This document shows, piece by piece, positions 16,620-25,595 of a stretch of 64,000 nucleotides of DNA (the stretch's first letter is position 1; the number at the start of each line of letters is the position of its first letter). Location of the stretch: NCBI GenBank assembly GCA_963723595.1, contig CAVRRQ010000006.1, positions 1,178,001 through 1,242,000 of the forward strand, written 5' to 3'. Both the position numbers and the translations under genes were made by a program. The notes beneath the pieces are model-generated. The model searched no databases. It was not told where the DNA came from and saw only the letters and a list, made by a program, of their open reading frames with translations. This stretch comes from RYN-230 sp963723595 (GTDB lineage Bacteria; Actinomycetota; Actinomycetes; Streptosporangiales; Streptosporangiaceae).

Positions 16620-18982
16620 GTGACCGCGTCCGCGCGGGCGGGCGCCGGGTGTCACCGGGGCACGGTAGCGTTTCGGGACGTGGCCCCCGGTGAGAACCTC
16701 GCGCAGGCTGGCCCCTCGCCGCCCGGTCCCGCGCCGGCCAGGCTGGACGCCCGGGTGCTGCCCCCCGTGCCTGACTTGCTGGCCGCGGCCGTGTCGGGGA
16801 TCGGCGGGTCCGAGCGGCCCGGGCAGGTCGCGATGGCTGAGGCGGTGGAGCGGTCGCTGCGGTCCGGTGAGCACCTCGCGGTCCAGGCGGGCACCGGCAC
16901 GGGCAAGTCCCTGGCCTACCTGGTCCCGGCGGTCGCCCACGCGCTGGCCAGTGGCAGCGCCGTGGTGGTGGCCACCGCCACCATCGCCCTGCAGCGCCAG
17001 CTGATCGACCGGGACCTGCCGCGGCTGGCTGCGACACTCAAGCCGCTGCTCGGCCAGGAGCCTGATTTCGCGATCCTGAAGGGCCGCCGCAACTATCTCT
17101 GCCTGCACCGGCTGAAGTCAGGCGCGCCCGAGGACCCCCGCGACGTGCTCTTCGACCGGGGCGCTACGTCCGCGGTCGGCCAGCAGGTCGAGCGGGTGCA
17201 CGAGTGGGCGGCCGAGCACTACGACCGGGGACCGCGACGAGCTGGTGCCCGGCGTGGATGACCGGGCCTGGCGGCAGGTGTCGGTCAGCGCCCGGGAATG
17301 CCTCGGCGCTCAGCGCTGCCCGTTCGGCCGTGACTGCTACGCGGAGCAGGCCCGGGTGACCGCCGGGAAAGCGAGCATCGTGGTGACCAACCACGCGCTG
17401 CTCGCCATCGACGCGCTGGAATCCTTCCCGGTCCTGCCCGAGCACGACGTCGTCATCATCGACGAGGCCCATGACCTGGTGAACCGGGTCACCAGCGCCG
17501 CGAGCGGGGAGCTGTCCGCAACCGGGGTGGACGCGGCGGCCCGGCGGGTCGGGCGGCTGCTGTCCGCGGACGCGGCGGGACGGCTCCGGGAGGCAGGCGA
17601 GGCGGCGGCCCGGGCGTTCGCCGAGTCCCGCGACGGCCGCCTCGACTTCCTGGATCGGCGATCTGTCCAGTGCGCTGGCCCTGGTGCGGGACGCCGCCGC
17701 CGGGTGCGCCACCGAGATCCGGTCCAGTGCCAAGCAGGCCGGTGAGGAAGCCGCCGGCCGAGCAGCAGGCCGCGACGCGCTCGGCGCTGGCTGGCCTGGA
17801 TGACCTGGTGGGCACCGCGGACCGGATCCTGGCCTCGTACGTCCCGGACCTCACCTCGCGCACCGACGTGGTCTGGATGGACCGGCCGATGGTCGAGGAC
17901 CCACGCCGCCCGGCCACGCTCCGGGTGGCCCCGTTGCAGGTCGGCGCGCTGCTTGCGGAGCGCTTGTTCCGTCGCCAGACCGTGGTGCTGACCTCGGCGA
18001 CGCTGGCTCTCGGCGGGTCGTTCGAGCCGCTGGCCAGGCAGTGGGGACTGCCACGCCCCGGGGCCGAGCCGTCCGGGAGCGAGGAGGCCGCGTCCGAGGG
18101 AGGCGCGACCGAGGGGGCCGGGGCCGAGGGGGGCGCGACCGAGGGGGGCGCGCCCGGGCCGCCTGGTCCGGGGCCGGCCAGCGCGGTCTCCCCGGCCGCC
18201 GGGGAGACCGATGCTGGGCAGGCCGAGCCAGCTGACGCAGGTACCGCGCAGACCGGCCCCGGCCACGAGGACCCGGGGGAGTCGCAGGATGAGCCGCCCC
18301 CGCACGGCCTGGCCTGGTCCGGCCTGGACGTCGGCTCGCCCTTCGACCATCCCCGCCACGGCATCCTGTACGTCGCCAAGCATCTGCCCCCGCCGGGCCG
18401 GGACGGGCTCCCGCCGGCCTACCTGACCGAGCTCAGCGAGCTGATCACCGCGGCGGGCGGCCGGACACTCGGGCTGTTCTCGTCCATGCGGGCCGCCCGG
18501 CAGGCCGCGCTGGAGCTCCGCGGCACGCTCAGCGTGCCGCTGTTCTGCCAGGGTGACGACTCCACCGGCCAGCTCATCCGGCAGTTCGCCGAGGACGAGA
18601 CGAGCTGCCTGTTCGGCACGCTGTCCCTGTGGCAGGGCGTGGACGTCCCGGGGCGGCGCTGCAGCTGGTGGTCATCGACCGGATCCCGTTCCCGCGGCCG
18701 GACGACCCGCTGGCCTCCGCCCGGCAGCGGGTGGTGGCGGCCCGCGGCGGCAACGGGTTCATGGCTATCGCCGTCTCGCACGCCGCGCTGCTGCTCGCCC
18801 AGGGTGCCGGGCGGCTGCTGCGCACCATGGACGACCGGGGCATGGTGGCGATCCTCGATCCGCGGCTGGCCACCGCGCGGTACGGCGGCTTCCTGCGGGC
18901 GTCGCTGCCGCCGTTCTGGGCCACCACGGATCCGGCGGTGGCCCGGGACGCGCTGCGCCGGCTGGCCGCCCAGAACTCCTGA
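16620..18982 (+). pseudogene. DinG/XPD-type ATP-dependent DNA helicase with four frameshifts
   Basis: GTG at 16620 with GGAGG upstream. Superfamily 2 motifs appear in order but in different frames: VQAGTGTGKSLAYLVP (Walker A), VIIDEAHDLVN (DEAH), TVVLTSATLALGG, FGTLSLWQGVDVPG and LQLVVIDRIPFPRPDDPLAS. Four Cys (NYLCLHRL, then ECLGAQRCPFGRDCYAEQ) form the Fe-S cluster site of DinG/XPD helicases. Frame changes occur near 17228, 17660, 17755 (each like +1) and 18655 (like -1). All domains survive, so sequencing error is more likely than decay. Between the second helicase half's GLPRPG and WSGLDVGSPFD sits a roughly 75-residue Glu/Gly/Ala repeat insert (18056-18310). Confidence 0.85.
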
Positions 18983-19059
18983 CGCGTGACGGCTAGCGGC
19001 CCGGGCGGAAGTCTGGCGAAGCGCGTGTCCGGCAACCGATTTCAGGCAGACTTGCGTGC

Positions 19060-20611
19060 GTGGATCACTTACGGGAATCGTCGGTCGTCGGGGGCCGATT
19101 CCGGCTGATCGGGCCGGTCGGGACCCGAGGACCCGGAGGAGTGTGGCGGGCCGCCGACCTGGCGTCCGGCCAGGCGGTCGCGGTCAAGACGCTGGATGTC
19201 TTCGCGGCTGGGGATACCGCGGCGCAGGCCAGGTTCCGCCTGGTGGCGCGTACCGTGGCCCAGCTGTCCGCGCCGGGGGTAGCGCAGGTACGGGAGTCCG
19301 GCGAGGTGGAACTCGACGGTGGCCGGACTGTCCCTTACCTGGTCCGCGATCTGGTCAGCGGGCCGACGCTGGATGACCGGCTGAACCAGGGACCGCTGCC
19401 GGCCGGGGAAGCCCTGCGGCTGGTGGCGGACGTGGCCGGCGCGCTGGATGCGGCCCACCGCGCCGGTGTGGCGCACGGCCACCTGGTGCCCTCGAACATC
19501 ATGTTCGGCCCGGGGCCGCTGAAGGTCACCGACTTCGGGCTGTGGCCGCTGCGGCCCCGCCCGGCGGGCCTCGTCCCGGGCGGCCTCAGCTACGCGGCAC
19601 CGGAACTCACGCACGGCCCGGCCACCCCCGCCGCGGACATGTACGCGCTGGGCGTGGTGTTCGTGGCGTCCCTGGCCGGGATCGCGTCGGGCGGGCTGCG
19701 CGCGGCCGGGCCCTGCAGGCGGCCGCCGCCCGCTCCCGGCAGACACGGCGCAGGACCCGGTGCCCGCCGGCCTGGCCGCGCTGTGGGCGGCCTGCCTGCG
19801 CCCCAATCCCCAGGAGAGGCCGAGCGCCGGGCACGCCGCAGTCATGTCACGTCAGATGCTGCCCGGCCGGGACACGCCCGCTGCGCCGGTCTGGACGGGC
19901 TGGGTACCGGCCCCGCGCGAGGAGCCGGCCCTGACCGGGCTGGCCACATCCGGCCCCGGCCCTCGTGAGCCCGGCCCTCGTGAGCCTGGTCCTGATGGCC
20001 CTGGTCCTGATAAGCCTGATCAGGGTGACGGTCCTGGTGTCGGGCGGCCGGGCCGTGGCCGCCCGGGGCCGGCCGCGGACGCAGGCGCCTGGTCACGGCT
20101 AGCGGGGCGGCCGCCGCCGTGGCCGCCGTGGCCGCCGTGGCCGTGGTGGCGGTCGCCCTGCTCGCATCCTCACCCGGGGACCCGGCCCGGCAGCCAGGCC
20201 TCTGCGGCCACCGCCACCCAGGCCAGGACGGCCGTGGCGGCCGGGCCGTCCCCGTCTGGCCGGGTCCCCAGCCCCGAGTCAACCTTGTCGGTGCTGGCGT
20301 CGCCGCCCCCGCCCACACCGCGGCCGTCGCCCGACGCGCTGTCCCCGCTCGCCGCTATCGACCAGCTGTCCCTGACCATCCACGACGACGTCGCGGACGG
20401 CCAGGTCCGCCCGGACGTCGGGGTGGACTTCGGCAACCTCATCGATCCGGTCCGCAGCGACCTGGCCAGCGGCCAGGCGGCCCCCGTCGCGCAGCTCGCG
20501 GGGGAGCTGCGCGCCAAGCTCTGGACCCGGGTCAGCGAGGGAGCGGTGACGGTGACCGCGGCCACCGTGCTGAACAGCGAGCTCACCACCCTGGCGAACA
20601 GCGCCGGCTGA
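19060..20611 (+). pseudogene. Membrane-anchored Ser/Thr kinase-like protein (probable pseudokinase), frameshifted
   Basis: PknB-like N-terminal domain: glycine loop (GPVGTRGPGGVW), VAIK-type Lys (AVAVKTLD), DFG (VTDFGLWPL) and APEL are present. The catalytic loop, normally HRDLKPSN, reads HGHLVPSN: the catalytic Asp and following Lys are lost, which points to a pseudokinase whatever the frame status. Then come a Pro/Gly/Asp-rich linker, one membrane span (AVAAVAVVAVALLA) and an extracellular domain ending LNSELTTLANSAG. Frames change near 19735, 20090 and 20200. The extracellular part (AIDQLSLTIHDDVADGQV onward) is common in actinobacterial kinase-like receptors. It follows the helicase in the same direction. 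Confidence 0.7.
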
Positions 20612-20669
20612 CAGCGCTGGCGAACCGCGCCGGCCAGCCGCGCCAGCCGCCGGGTAGCCAGCCGGACGG

Positions 20670-22887
20670 TCAGTCATTCGCGCAGGCCGTCCCGTTCAGC
20701 GACAGGACGGTGGGGGCAGGATCCTGGCCCGTGTCGGTGCCGTTGAACCCGATGCTGACCGTTCCGCCGTTGGCCGCGATGCTGGAGTTCCAGCTGGCGG
20801 CGGCGACGGTCACGTCCTGGCCGGCTTGCGACCAGGTGCCGTTCCAGCCACCCTGCACGGTCTCGCCTGCCGCCGGGAACGCGAACGTGAGCGTCCACGG
20901 GCTGACGGCCGTGGTGCCCTTGTTGGTGATGGTGATCGCGGCCCCGAAGCCTCCCGGCCAGCTGCTGCTCACCGCGTAATGCACGGCACAGCTGCTGTTC
21001 GCCGGGGGTGGCACGGTGAACGTTGCCGGCGGGGACGGCAGCGACGTGTTCCCCTGGCTGTCCACCGCGACCACGTCGTAGGTGTAGCTGGCCCCGACGG
21101 TGAGTCCGGTCAGGCTCAGCGAGGTGCCCGGCGTGGTGCCCGCGAGCGTGCTGCTGCCCTCGGCGTAGACCCGGTAGGACGGCACCGGGTAAGTCCCGGC
21201 GGTGGAAGCCGGCCAGGTCAGGGTGGCGGTTCCCGAGGTGCTGCCGGAGGTGCTCGAGGACAGCCCGGACACGGTGGGCTGGCCGGGCGCGCCGGGGACG
21301 GTGATCCCGGTCCCGCCGCTGCCGGGGATCTGGACGACGGTCAGCGTGTAGGGCGCCACCGTGACCGACGCGGAGGAACTCTGCGTGGCGCTGGTGATGG
21401 ACGTGGCGTTGTTGCCCAGCGTGTACACGGTGGACGATCCCGAGGGGGTGAACCCGTTGTAGCTGAGGTTGACCGTGTAGGAGCTGGCCGGGTCCTCGTT
21501 GTCGATCAGCACGTCCAGGCTGCCGCCCGCCCGCCGCACCGCATGCACTCTGACCAGGGCGTTCCCCGAGGTGGCGGTGACCATCTCGTCGCCGGGGGAG
21601 CCTAGCTTGGTCAGCATCTCGATCCCGTAGTACGGCGCGAAGGGCGTATCGGCGGCCGGTTCGGCGGTGCCGCCGGAATTGCTGGCGTTGGAGAAGATGC
21701 CCTGGTCGCCGTAGTCGGTCGCACCATCGACCGTGCTGACGGTGCCTTCACCGTTGTGCTCGTTCCACCAGTCCACGCTGGTCACGCCGTTCTCCAGCCA
21801 GGTCATGTACATGTCGGCGGCGAACAGCGCGCCCGGCTGGGTGTCCATGTCAATGGTGGAGTTGGTCTCGGTGACCAGGACCGGCACGCTGGCCGGGTTG
21901 CTGATCCCGGCGTACTGCGAGATCTCGCTGTGCAGGGTGCTGACGATCCCGGCGATGTCCTGCGGGTCGGTGAGCATCCCCGCGGTGGACGAGCCTCCGG
22001 GGTAGTAGTGCACGATCACGCACTGGGTGGCCGAGCCGAGTGCGGTCAGCACGGTCTGGTTCCAGCTCTGCGGAGTACTCGGAGTTGGTCACGCCGTCCG
22101 GCCAGAATCCGGGGGTGGTCAGCACCGGGCACACCTTGGCGTTCGGGTCCACCGCGTGCACCGCGGAGAGGTACTGCTTCACGCCGGCGGCGTACTCGGC
22201 CGGCCCGCAGTTGTAGGTCTGGGACGGCTCGCTGCCGACGGTCACCGGCGTGCCGTTCAGCGACGTGTCGCAGTGGGAGTCGGTCTCCCAGTTGGCCCCG
22301 TAGGTGCCGTTGCCGTACACCTCGTTGCCGACCTCCCAGTACTGGATGCCGTAGTTGTTGGTGACGTCGGCGTCCTGCACCCAGGCGGCGGCCAGCGCCG
22401 GGGTGCCGGTGCCGTAGTTGAACGTGATGATCGGCTGCGCGCCCGCGGAACTCGCGGTGCTCATGAAGTCGCTGAAGGTGGTGCCCGGCGCGACGTAACC
22501 GTTGTCCGCGGCGGTACTGGTCTGCCAGTTGTAGATGTCGGAGTAGGAGCCGCCGGGGTAGCGCAGCGCGTCGATCCCGGCCGCCTTGAGCAGCCCCGGG
22601 ATCGGGGCGTCGTTCATGTCGCTGTCGTAGACCGCGGTGTTGAGCCCGATCGCGCCGGACGGGATGGTGCCCAGCCCGGAGGTGGCGTTGACGGTCACCG
22701 CGTCGGTGCTGGTGGCGGCCGCGGCATGCTGGGCCGCCGGGACAGCGGCTAAGCCCGCCGAGGCCAGCGCGGTCCCGGCGGCCACGGCCAGGGCGCGCCT
22801 CAGAAATCGGTGGGTCCTGGAACGGTGTCCCTGGAAGCGGTGTCCCTGGAATGTGGCCAAACGGACCAGGCCTGCCCGGACGTGCAT
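20670..22887 (-). CDS. Secreted alpha-L-arabinofuranosidase-like enzyme, FN3 and CBM2 (one frameshift)
   Basis: ATG 22887 follows GAGGGAGG. Signal peptide about 1-50, with a small FQGH repeat from a tandem DNA repeat. The clan GH-A-type catalytic domain (COG3534-like, GH51/GH39 relatives) has IDALRYPGGSYSDIYNWQ, acid/base Glu in YWEVGNEVYGNG, and nucleophile Glu in PVLVTETNST. A C-terminal beta domain follows, then one fibronectin type III domain and CBM2 (CAVHYAVSSSWPGGF to the final Cys). The frame shifts near 22075 (+1 in this reading), between EYSA and SWNQTVLTALGS; all conserved blocks are present, so an indel error is likely. It would remove arabinose side chains while bound to cellulose. 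It is next to the LacI gene. Confidence 0.82.
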
Positions 22888-23271
22888 CGCGGCCTCCCTC
22901 GGGGTGAGCGGGTCAGCTGCGACGCCGGCGTGGCAGGCAGCCATCAGACCCTTCGTACGAGGGAGGGCGGGCGCCGTCTAGGTGCCCGTTCCGGGTGCCG
23001 CCGCACCCGCCGGTGCGTCCCGGGGAATCCCCTGGTCAGGGTCCTGCCCAGCGGGGCGGGGGTGCGCTGGGCGGGCGGCATGAAATGTAATAAGCGCCGC
23101 TGGCGGCGGGCGGGGGCCAGGGAATGAGCCGGCGGGGGCAGGGAACCAGCCGGCGGGGTGGCGGGAAACTAGCCGGCTTAGGGCCGCAATCCCTGGCAGA
23201 TCAGCGCGGCTGGCCGCCGGCTGTGGGAGGAGTCTGAGCGCCTGACCGGGTCACCTACCCGATCGGGGCGG
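22888..23271. other. Intergenic region between arabinofuranosidase and LacI regulator
   Basis: I see no gene and no clear AGCGCT or GAAAGTTTC palindrome here, in contrast to several other hydrolase promoters in the window. The promoter of the arabinofuranosidase must lie in this stretch or in read-through from lacI, which is transcribed in the same direction. Confidence 0.4.
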
Positions 23272-24291
23272 TCAGGCCGAGTCGCGGATGACCAGTTCGG
23301 TGTCCAGGATGATGTGGGCGGGCTGCTGGCCCCCCCGGGCGATCAGGGCGAGCAGCTCACTGGCCATCCGGGCCCCCATGGCCTCGACCGGCTGGCGCAC
23401 CGTGGTCAGTTTCGGGTCGGTGTGCTGGGCGAGGGGAGAGTCCTCGAAGCCGATGACCGCCACGTCGTCGGGCACCCGCCGGCCGGCCCGCCGGAGCGCG
23501 CCCAGCACGCCCGCGGCCATCAGGTCGGAGGCGGCGAACACGGCATCGATCCCGGGGCGCCGGTCCAGCAGCCGGTACAGGGCGTGCTCGGCCGAGACCC
23601 GTCCGAAGTCGCCGAACATGACCAGGTTGGGATCGGCCAGCCCCGCCTCGGCCATGGCCGCGCGGTACCCGGTGAGCCGGTCAGCCCCCGGGGCCATGTC
23701 GGGCGGCCCGGCGATCGTCGCCACTATCTCGCGGCCGCTCTTGAGCAGGTATTCCACGGCCATCCTGGCTCCGCCGGCGTTGTCCGCGTCAACGTAGGAG
23801 ATGCCGTCGTCGTTGCCGAACGAGCGGCCGGCCAGCACCACGGGCACCCCCAGGCTGCGCAGGTCCAGTGGCCGCTTGCCGTGCATGCTCACCAGCAGGG
23901 CGCCGTCCACGTGCCCGCTGCGCAGGTACCGGGACGCGATCTGGTAGTCGCGCGTGGAGTGCGCGGTGAGCAGCACGAGCTGGATGCCGCGGGCGGACAG
24001 CTCACGGCTGACGCTCCTCAGCATCAGCGGGAAGAACGGCTCGGAGAACACCCGGGCGTTGTCCTCGCAGACCATGAACGCGATCGATCCGGTGCCCCGG
24101 GACGACGATGACCGCGGCGCCCGGTTGCGCACGTACCCCAGGTCCGCGATGGCCGCCTCGACCTGCTGCCGGGTCTCCGGCCGGACCCGGGCGGATCCGG
24201 TCAGCACCCGGGACGCGGTGGCTGGTGAGACCCCGGCCGCGACGGCCACGTCTGCCAGTTTGGGCCGTAATTTTGTCTCCGCACCCGGCAC
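23272..24291 (-). CDS. LacI-family transcriptional regulator (candidate cellulose/hemicellulose repressor)
   Basis: About 339 residues. GTG at 24291 is chosen because AAGGAGG lies 5 nt upstream and it gives a standard start just before the HTH (KLADVAVAAGVSPATASRVL). The hinge helix region ADLGYVRNRA precedes a periplasmic-binding-like sensor domain with SIAFMVCEDNARVF, GALLVSMHGKRP, DNAGGARMAVEYLL, FAASDLMAAGVLGALR and IGFEDSPLAQHTDPKLTTVR. Such proteins release DNA on binding an oligosaccharide. Neighbours are hydrolases and a sugar-binding lipoprotein, so cello- or xylo/arabino-oligosaccharides are likely ligands (inference). Two candidate palindromes lie upstream of it. Confidence 0.93.
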   Translation of the reverse strand: MPGAETKLRPKLADVAVAAGVSPATASRVLTGSARVRPETRQQVEAAIADLGYVRNRAPRSSSSRGTGSIAFMVCEDNARVFSEPFFPLMLRSVSRELSARGIQLVLLTAHSTRDYQIASRYLRSGHVDGALLVSMHGKRPLDLRSLGVPVVLAGRSFGNDDGISYVDADNAGGARMAVEYLLKSGREIVATIAGPPDMAPGADRLTGYRAAMAEAGLADPNLVMFGDFGRVSAEHALYRLLDRRPGIDAVFAASDLMAAGVLGALRRAGRRVPDDVAVIGFEDSPLAQHTDPKLTTVRQPVEAMGARMASELLALIARGGQQPAHIILDTELVIRDSA

Positions 24292-24390
24292 GCCAGCCTC
24301 CTTGCCAGCCATTTCCGGTGGCTGCGGAAATAGGCGTCGGCAGGCCATCAGAGGTGGCAGGTGCCTATGTCGCGCACCGGGTTAGTATCA

Positions 24391-24415
24391 AGAGTGTTAC
24401 GGATACGCAAACTCT
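24391..24415 (-). promoter_or_regulatory. 25-bp imperfect palindrome upstream of lacI
   Basis: AGAGTGTTACGG at the left end and the complement of ACGCAAACTCT at the right end match at about 10 of 13 positions. It lies 100 bp upstream of the GTG start, a suitable place for autoregulation. Confidence 0.45.
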
Positions 24416-24511
24416 CTGCTGAATATTCCGGCTAAATTCGCTGGTCTGTCAAGGGGCAGGGGCCGGCGGGCGTGTCCTAAAGCCTGGTTTCCGCCGGCGC
24501 CCGCCGCCTCC

Positions 24512-24525
24512 GTGAAAGTTTCATT
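24512..24525 (-). promoter_or_regulatory. GAAA-N-TTTC palindrome (GTGAAAGTTTCATT)
   Basis: The core TGAAAGTTTCA is a perfect palindrome about the central G. The same 13-bp motif lies upstream of the sugar-binding protein (30785) and, inverted, upstream of GH6 (53635). GAAA-N-TTTC palindromes are known LacI-type operators of Streptomyces xylanase genes. Here it sits upstream of lacI, past the end of the FKBP gene. Confidence 0.55.
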
Positions 24526-24582
24526 GTCCCGCTCAGCCCGCGCGCCGGCGGCGGGACCTGGGAGCTTGACGCCGGCGGCTGG

Positions 24583-25509
24583 TCATAACGCGGTGAGGAT
24601 GTCGACCACGAAGATCAGGGTGTCGTGCCCGTCCACATCCGGCGGGTCCCCGGCCTGTCCGTAGCCGAGGCCCGGTGGCACGACGAGGAGTACCCGGCTG
24701 CCCGCCGGCACCCCCGCGAGGCCGCGTTCCCAGCCGGGGATCACCTGGCCCGAGCCGAGCAGGAACGACTCGGGGAACCCGCGGGCCCAGCTGGAATCGA
24801 ACATCTTGCCGGTGCGCCACACCACGCCGGTGTACTGGACCACGACCGTCTGGCCCTTGCGGACGGGTGGCCCGTGCCCGCGGACCAGGATCCGCCGGGT
24901 CAGCGTGGCCGGCGGCCGTAGCGCGGCCGGCGGCGTGATCACCGGGCCGCGGGAGCCCCAGCCCACCCTGGGCAGGTCCCGTCCCGGGTGGTACGGCACC
25001 ACAGTGCCCCCGGCATGGGCCTTCTCCCGCATCGCGCCCAGCAGATCGAAAACGAACACCAGCGTGTCGGTGCCCATGACGTTGGCCTGCGGGTCCCCCC
25101 GGCGGCCGAAACCGTCCCGGGGCGGCACCACCATCAGGACCCGGCTGCCGACCCGCTGCCCGGCCAGCCGACGCCAGGCCGGGAGGGCGGACGGGGACCG
25201 CAGCGGGAGGCCCTGGGGCTGCCGGTCGGTATAGCTGTCCACCACTTCCCGGTCACCGGCCCAGACCTTGCCCTGGACGTTGAAGAGCACATAGTCACCC
25301 GGCTGGACCACCGGCCCGTGCCCCGGGATGACCGTCTTGACGATCATGTCCGGCGACGGTGTTCCGTTAGGGATCGTAATCACGGGATCAGTGCCGAACC
25401 CGCCGGCCACCCCGGGGACCGGGCCGGGTGCGGATCCGCAGCCGGGCACGGCCACGGCGGCGGCCAGCAGGCCGGCCAGCACAGCCAGCCGTCGTAACAC
25501 CGTCATCAT
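24583..25509 (-). CDS. Lipoprotein FKBP-type peptidyl-prolyl isomerase, two domains
   Basis: 308 residues from ATG 25509 (GGAGG six bases upstream). Lipoprotein signal with VAVPGC. First FKBP-like domain about 65-170 (GDYVLFNVQGKVWAGDREVV, SRVLMVVPPRDGFG), second about 205-305 (GQTVVVQYTGVVWRTGKMFD, VIPGWERGLAGVPAGSRVLL, TLIFVVDIL). The second keeps the classic FKBP residues (Y, F-D, V-I, W, Y), while the first is divergent. It would help folding of exported proteins at the membrane surface, fitting its place between LacI and the large secreted GH48. Confidence 0.9.
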   Translation of the reverse strand: MMTVLRRLAVLAGLLAAAVAVPGCGSAPGPVPGVAGGFGTDPVITIPNGTPSPDMIVKTVIPGHGPVVQPGDYVLFNVQGKVWAGDREVVDSYTDRQPQGLPLRSPSALPAWRRLAGQRVGSRVLMVVPPRDGFGRRGDPQANVMGTDTLVFVFDLLGAMREKAHAGGTVVPYHPGRDLPRVGWGSRGPVITPPAALRPPATLTRRILVRGHGPPVRKGQTVVVQYTGVVWRTGKMFDSSWARGFPESFLLGSGQVIPGWERGLAGVPAGSRVLLVVPPGLGYGQAGDPPDVDGHDTLIFVVDILTAL

Positions 25510-25523
25510 TTCCAGCCTCCAGC

Positions 25524-25556
25524 GGGCGCGCACACGGCATTCCCGTGTGCGCGCCC
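25524..25556 (-). terminator. 14-bp perfect stem terminator of the GH48 gene
   Basis: GGGCGCGCACACGG (25524-25537) pairs with CCGTGTGCGCGCCC (25543-25556), loop 5 nt, located 40 bp past the GH48 stop and ahead of the FKBP start. Confidence 0.75.
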
Positions 25557-25595
25557 GGCCGTTATTAGCTCGCTACTCGGATATTGGCGGGACCG

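Noticed and set aside
20100..20170. Apparent separate small membrane protein
   Set aside because: It is the transmembrane segment of the kinase-like gene displaced by frameshifts.
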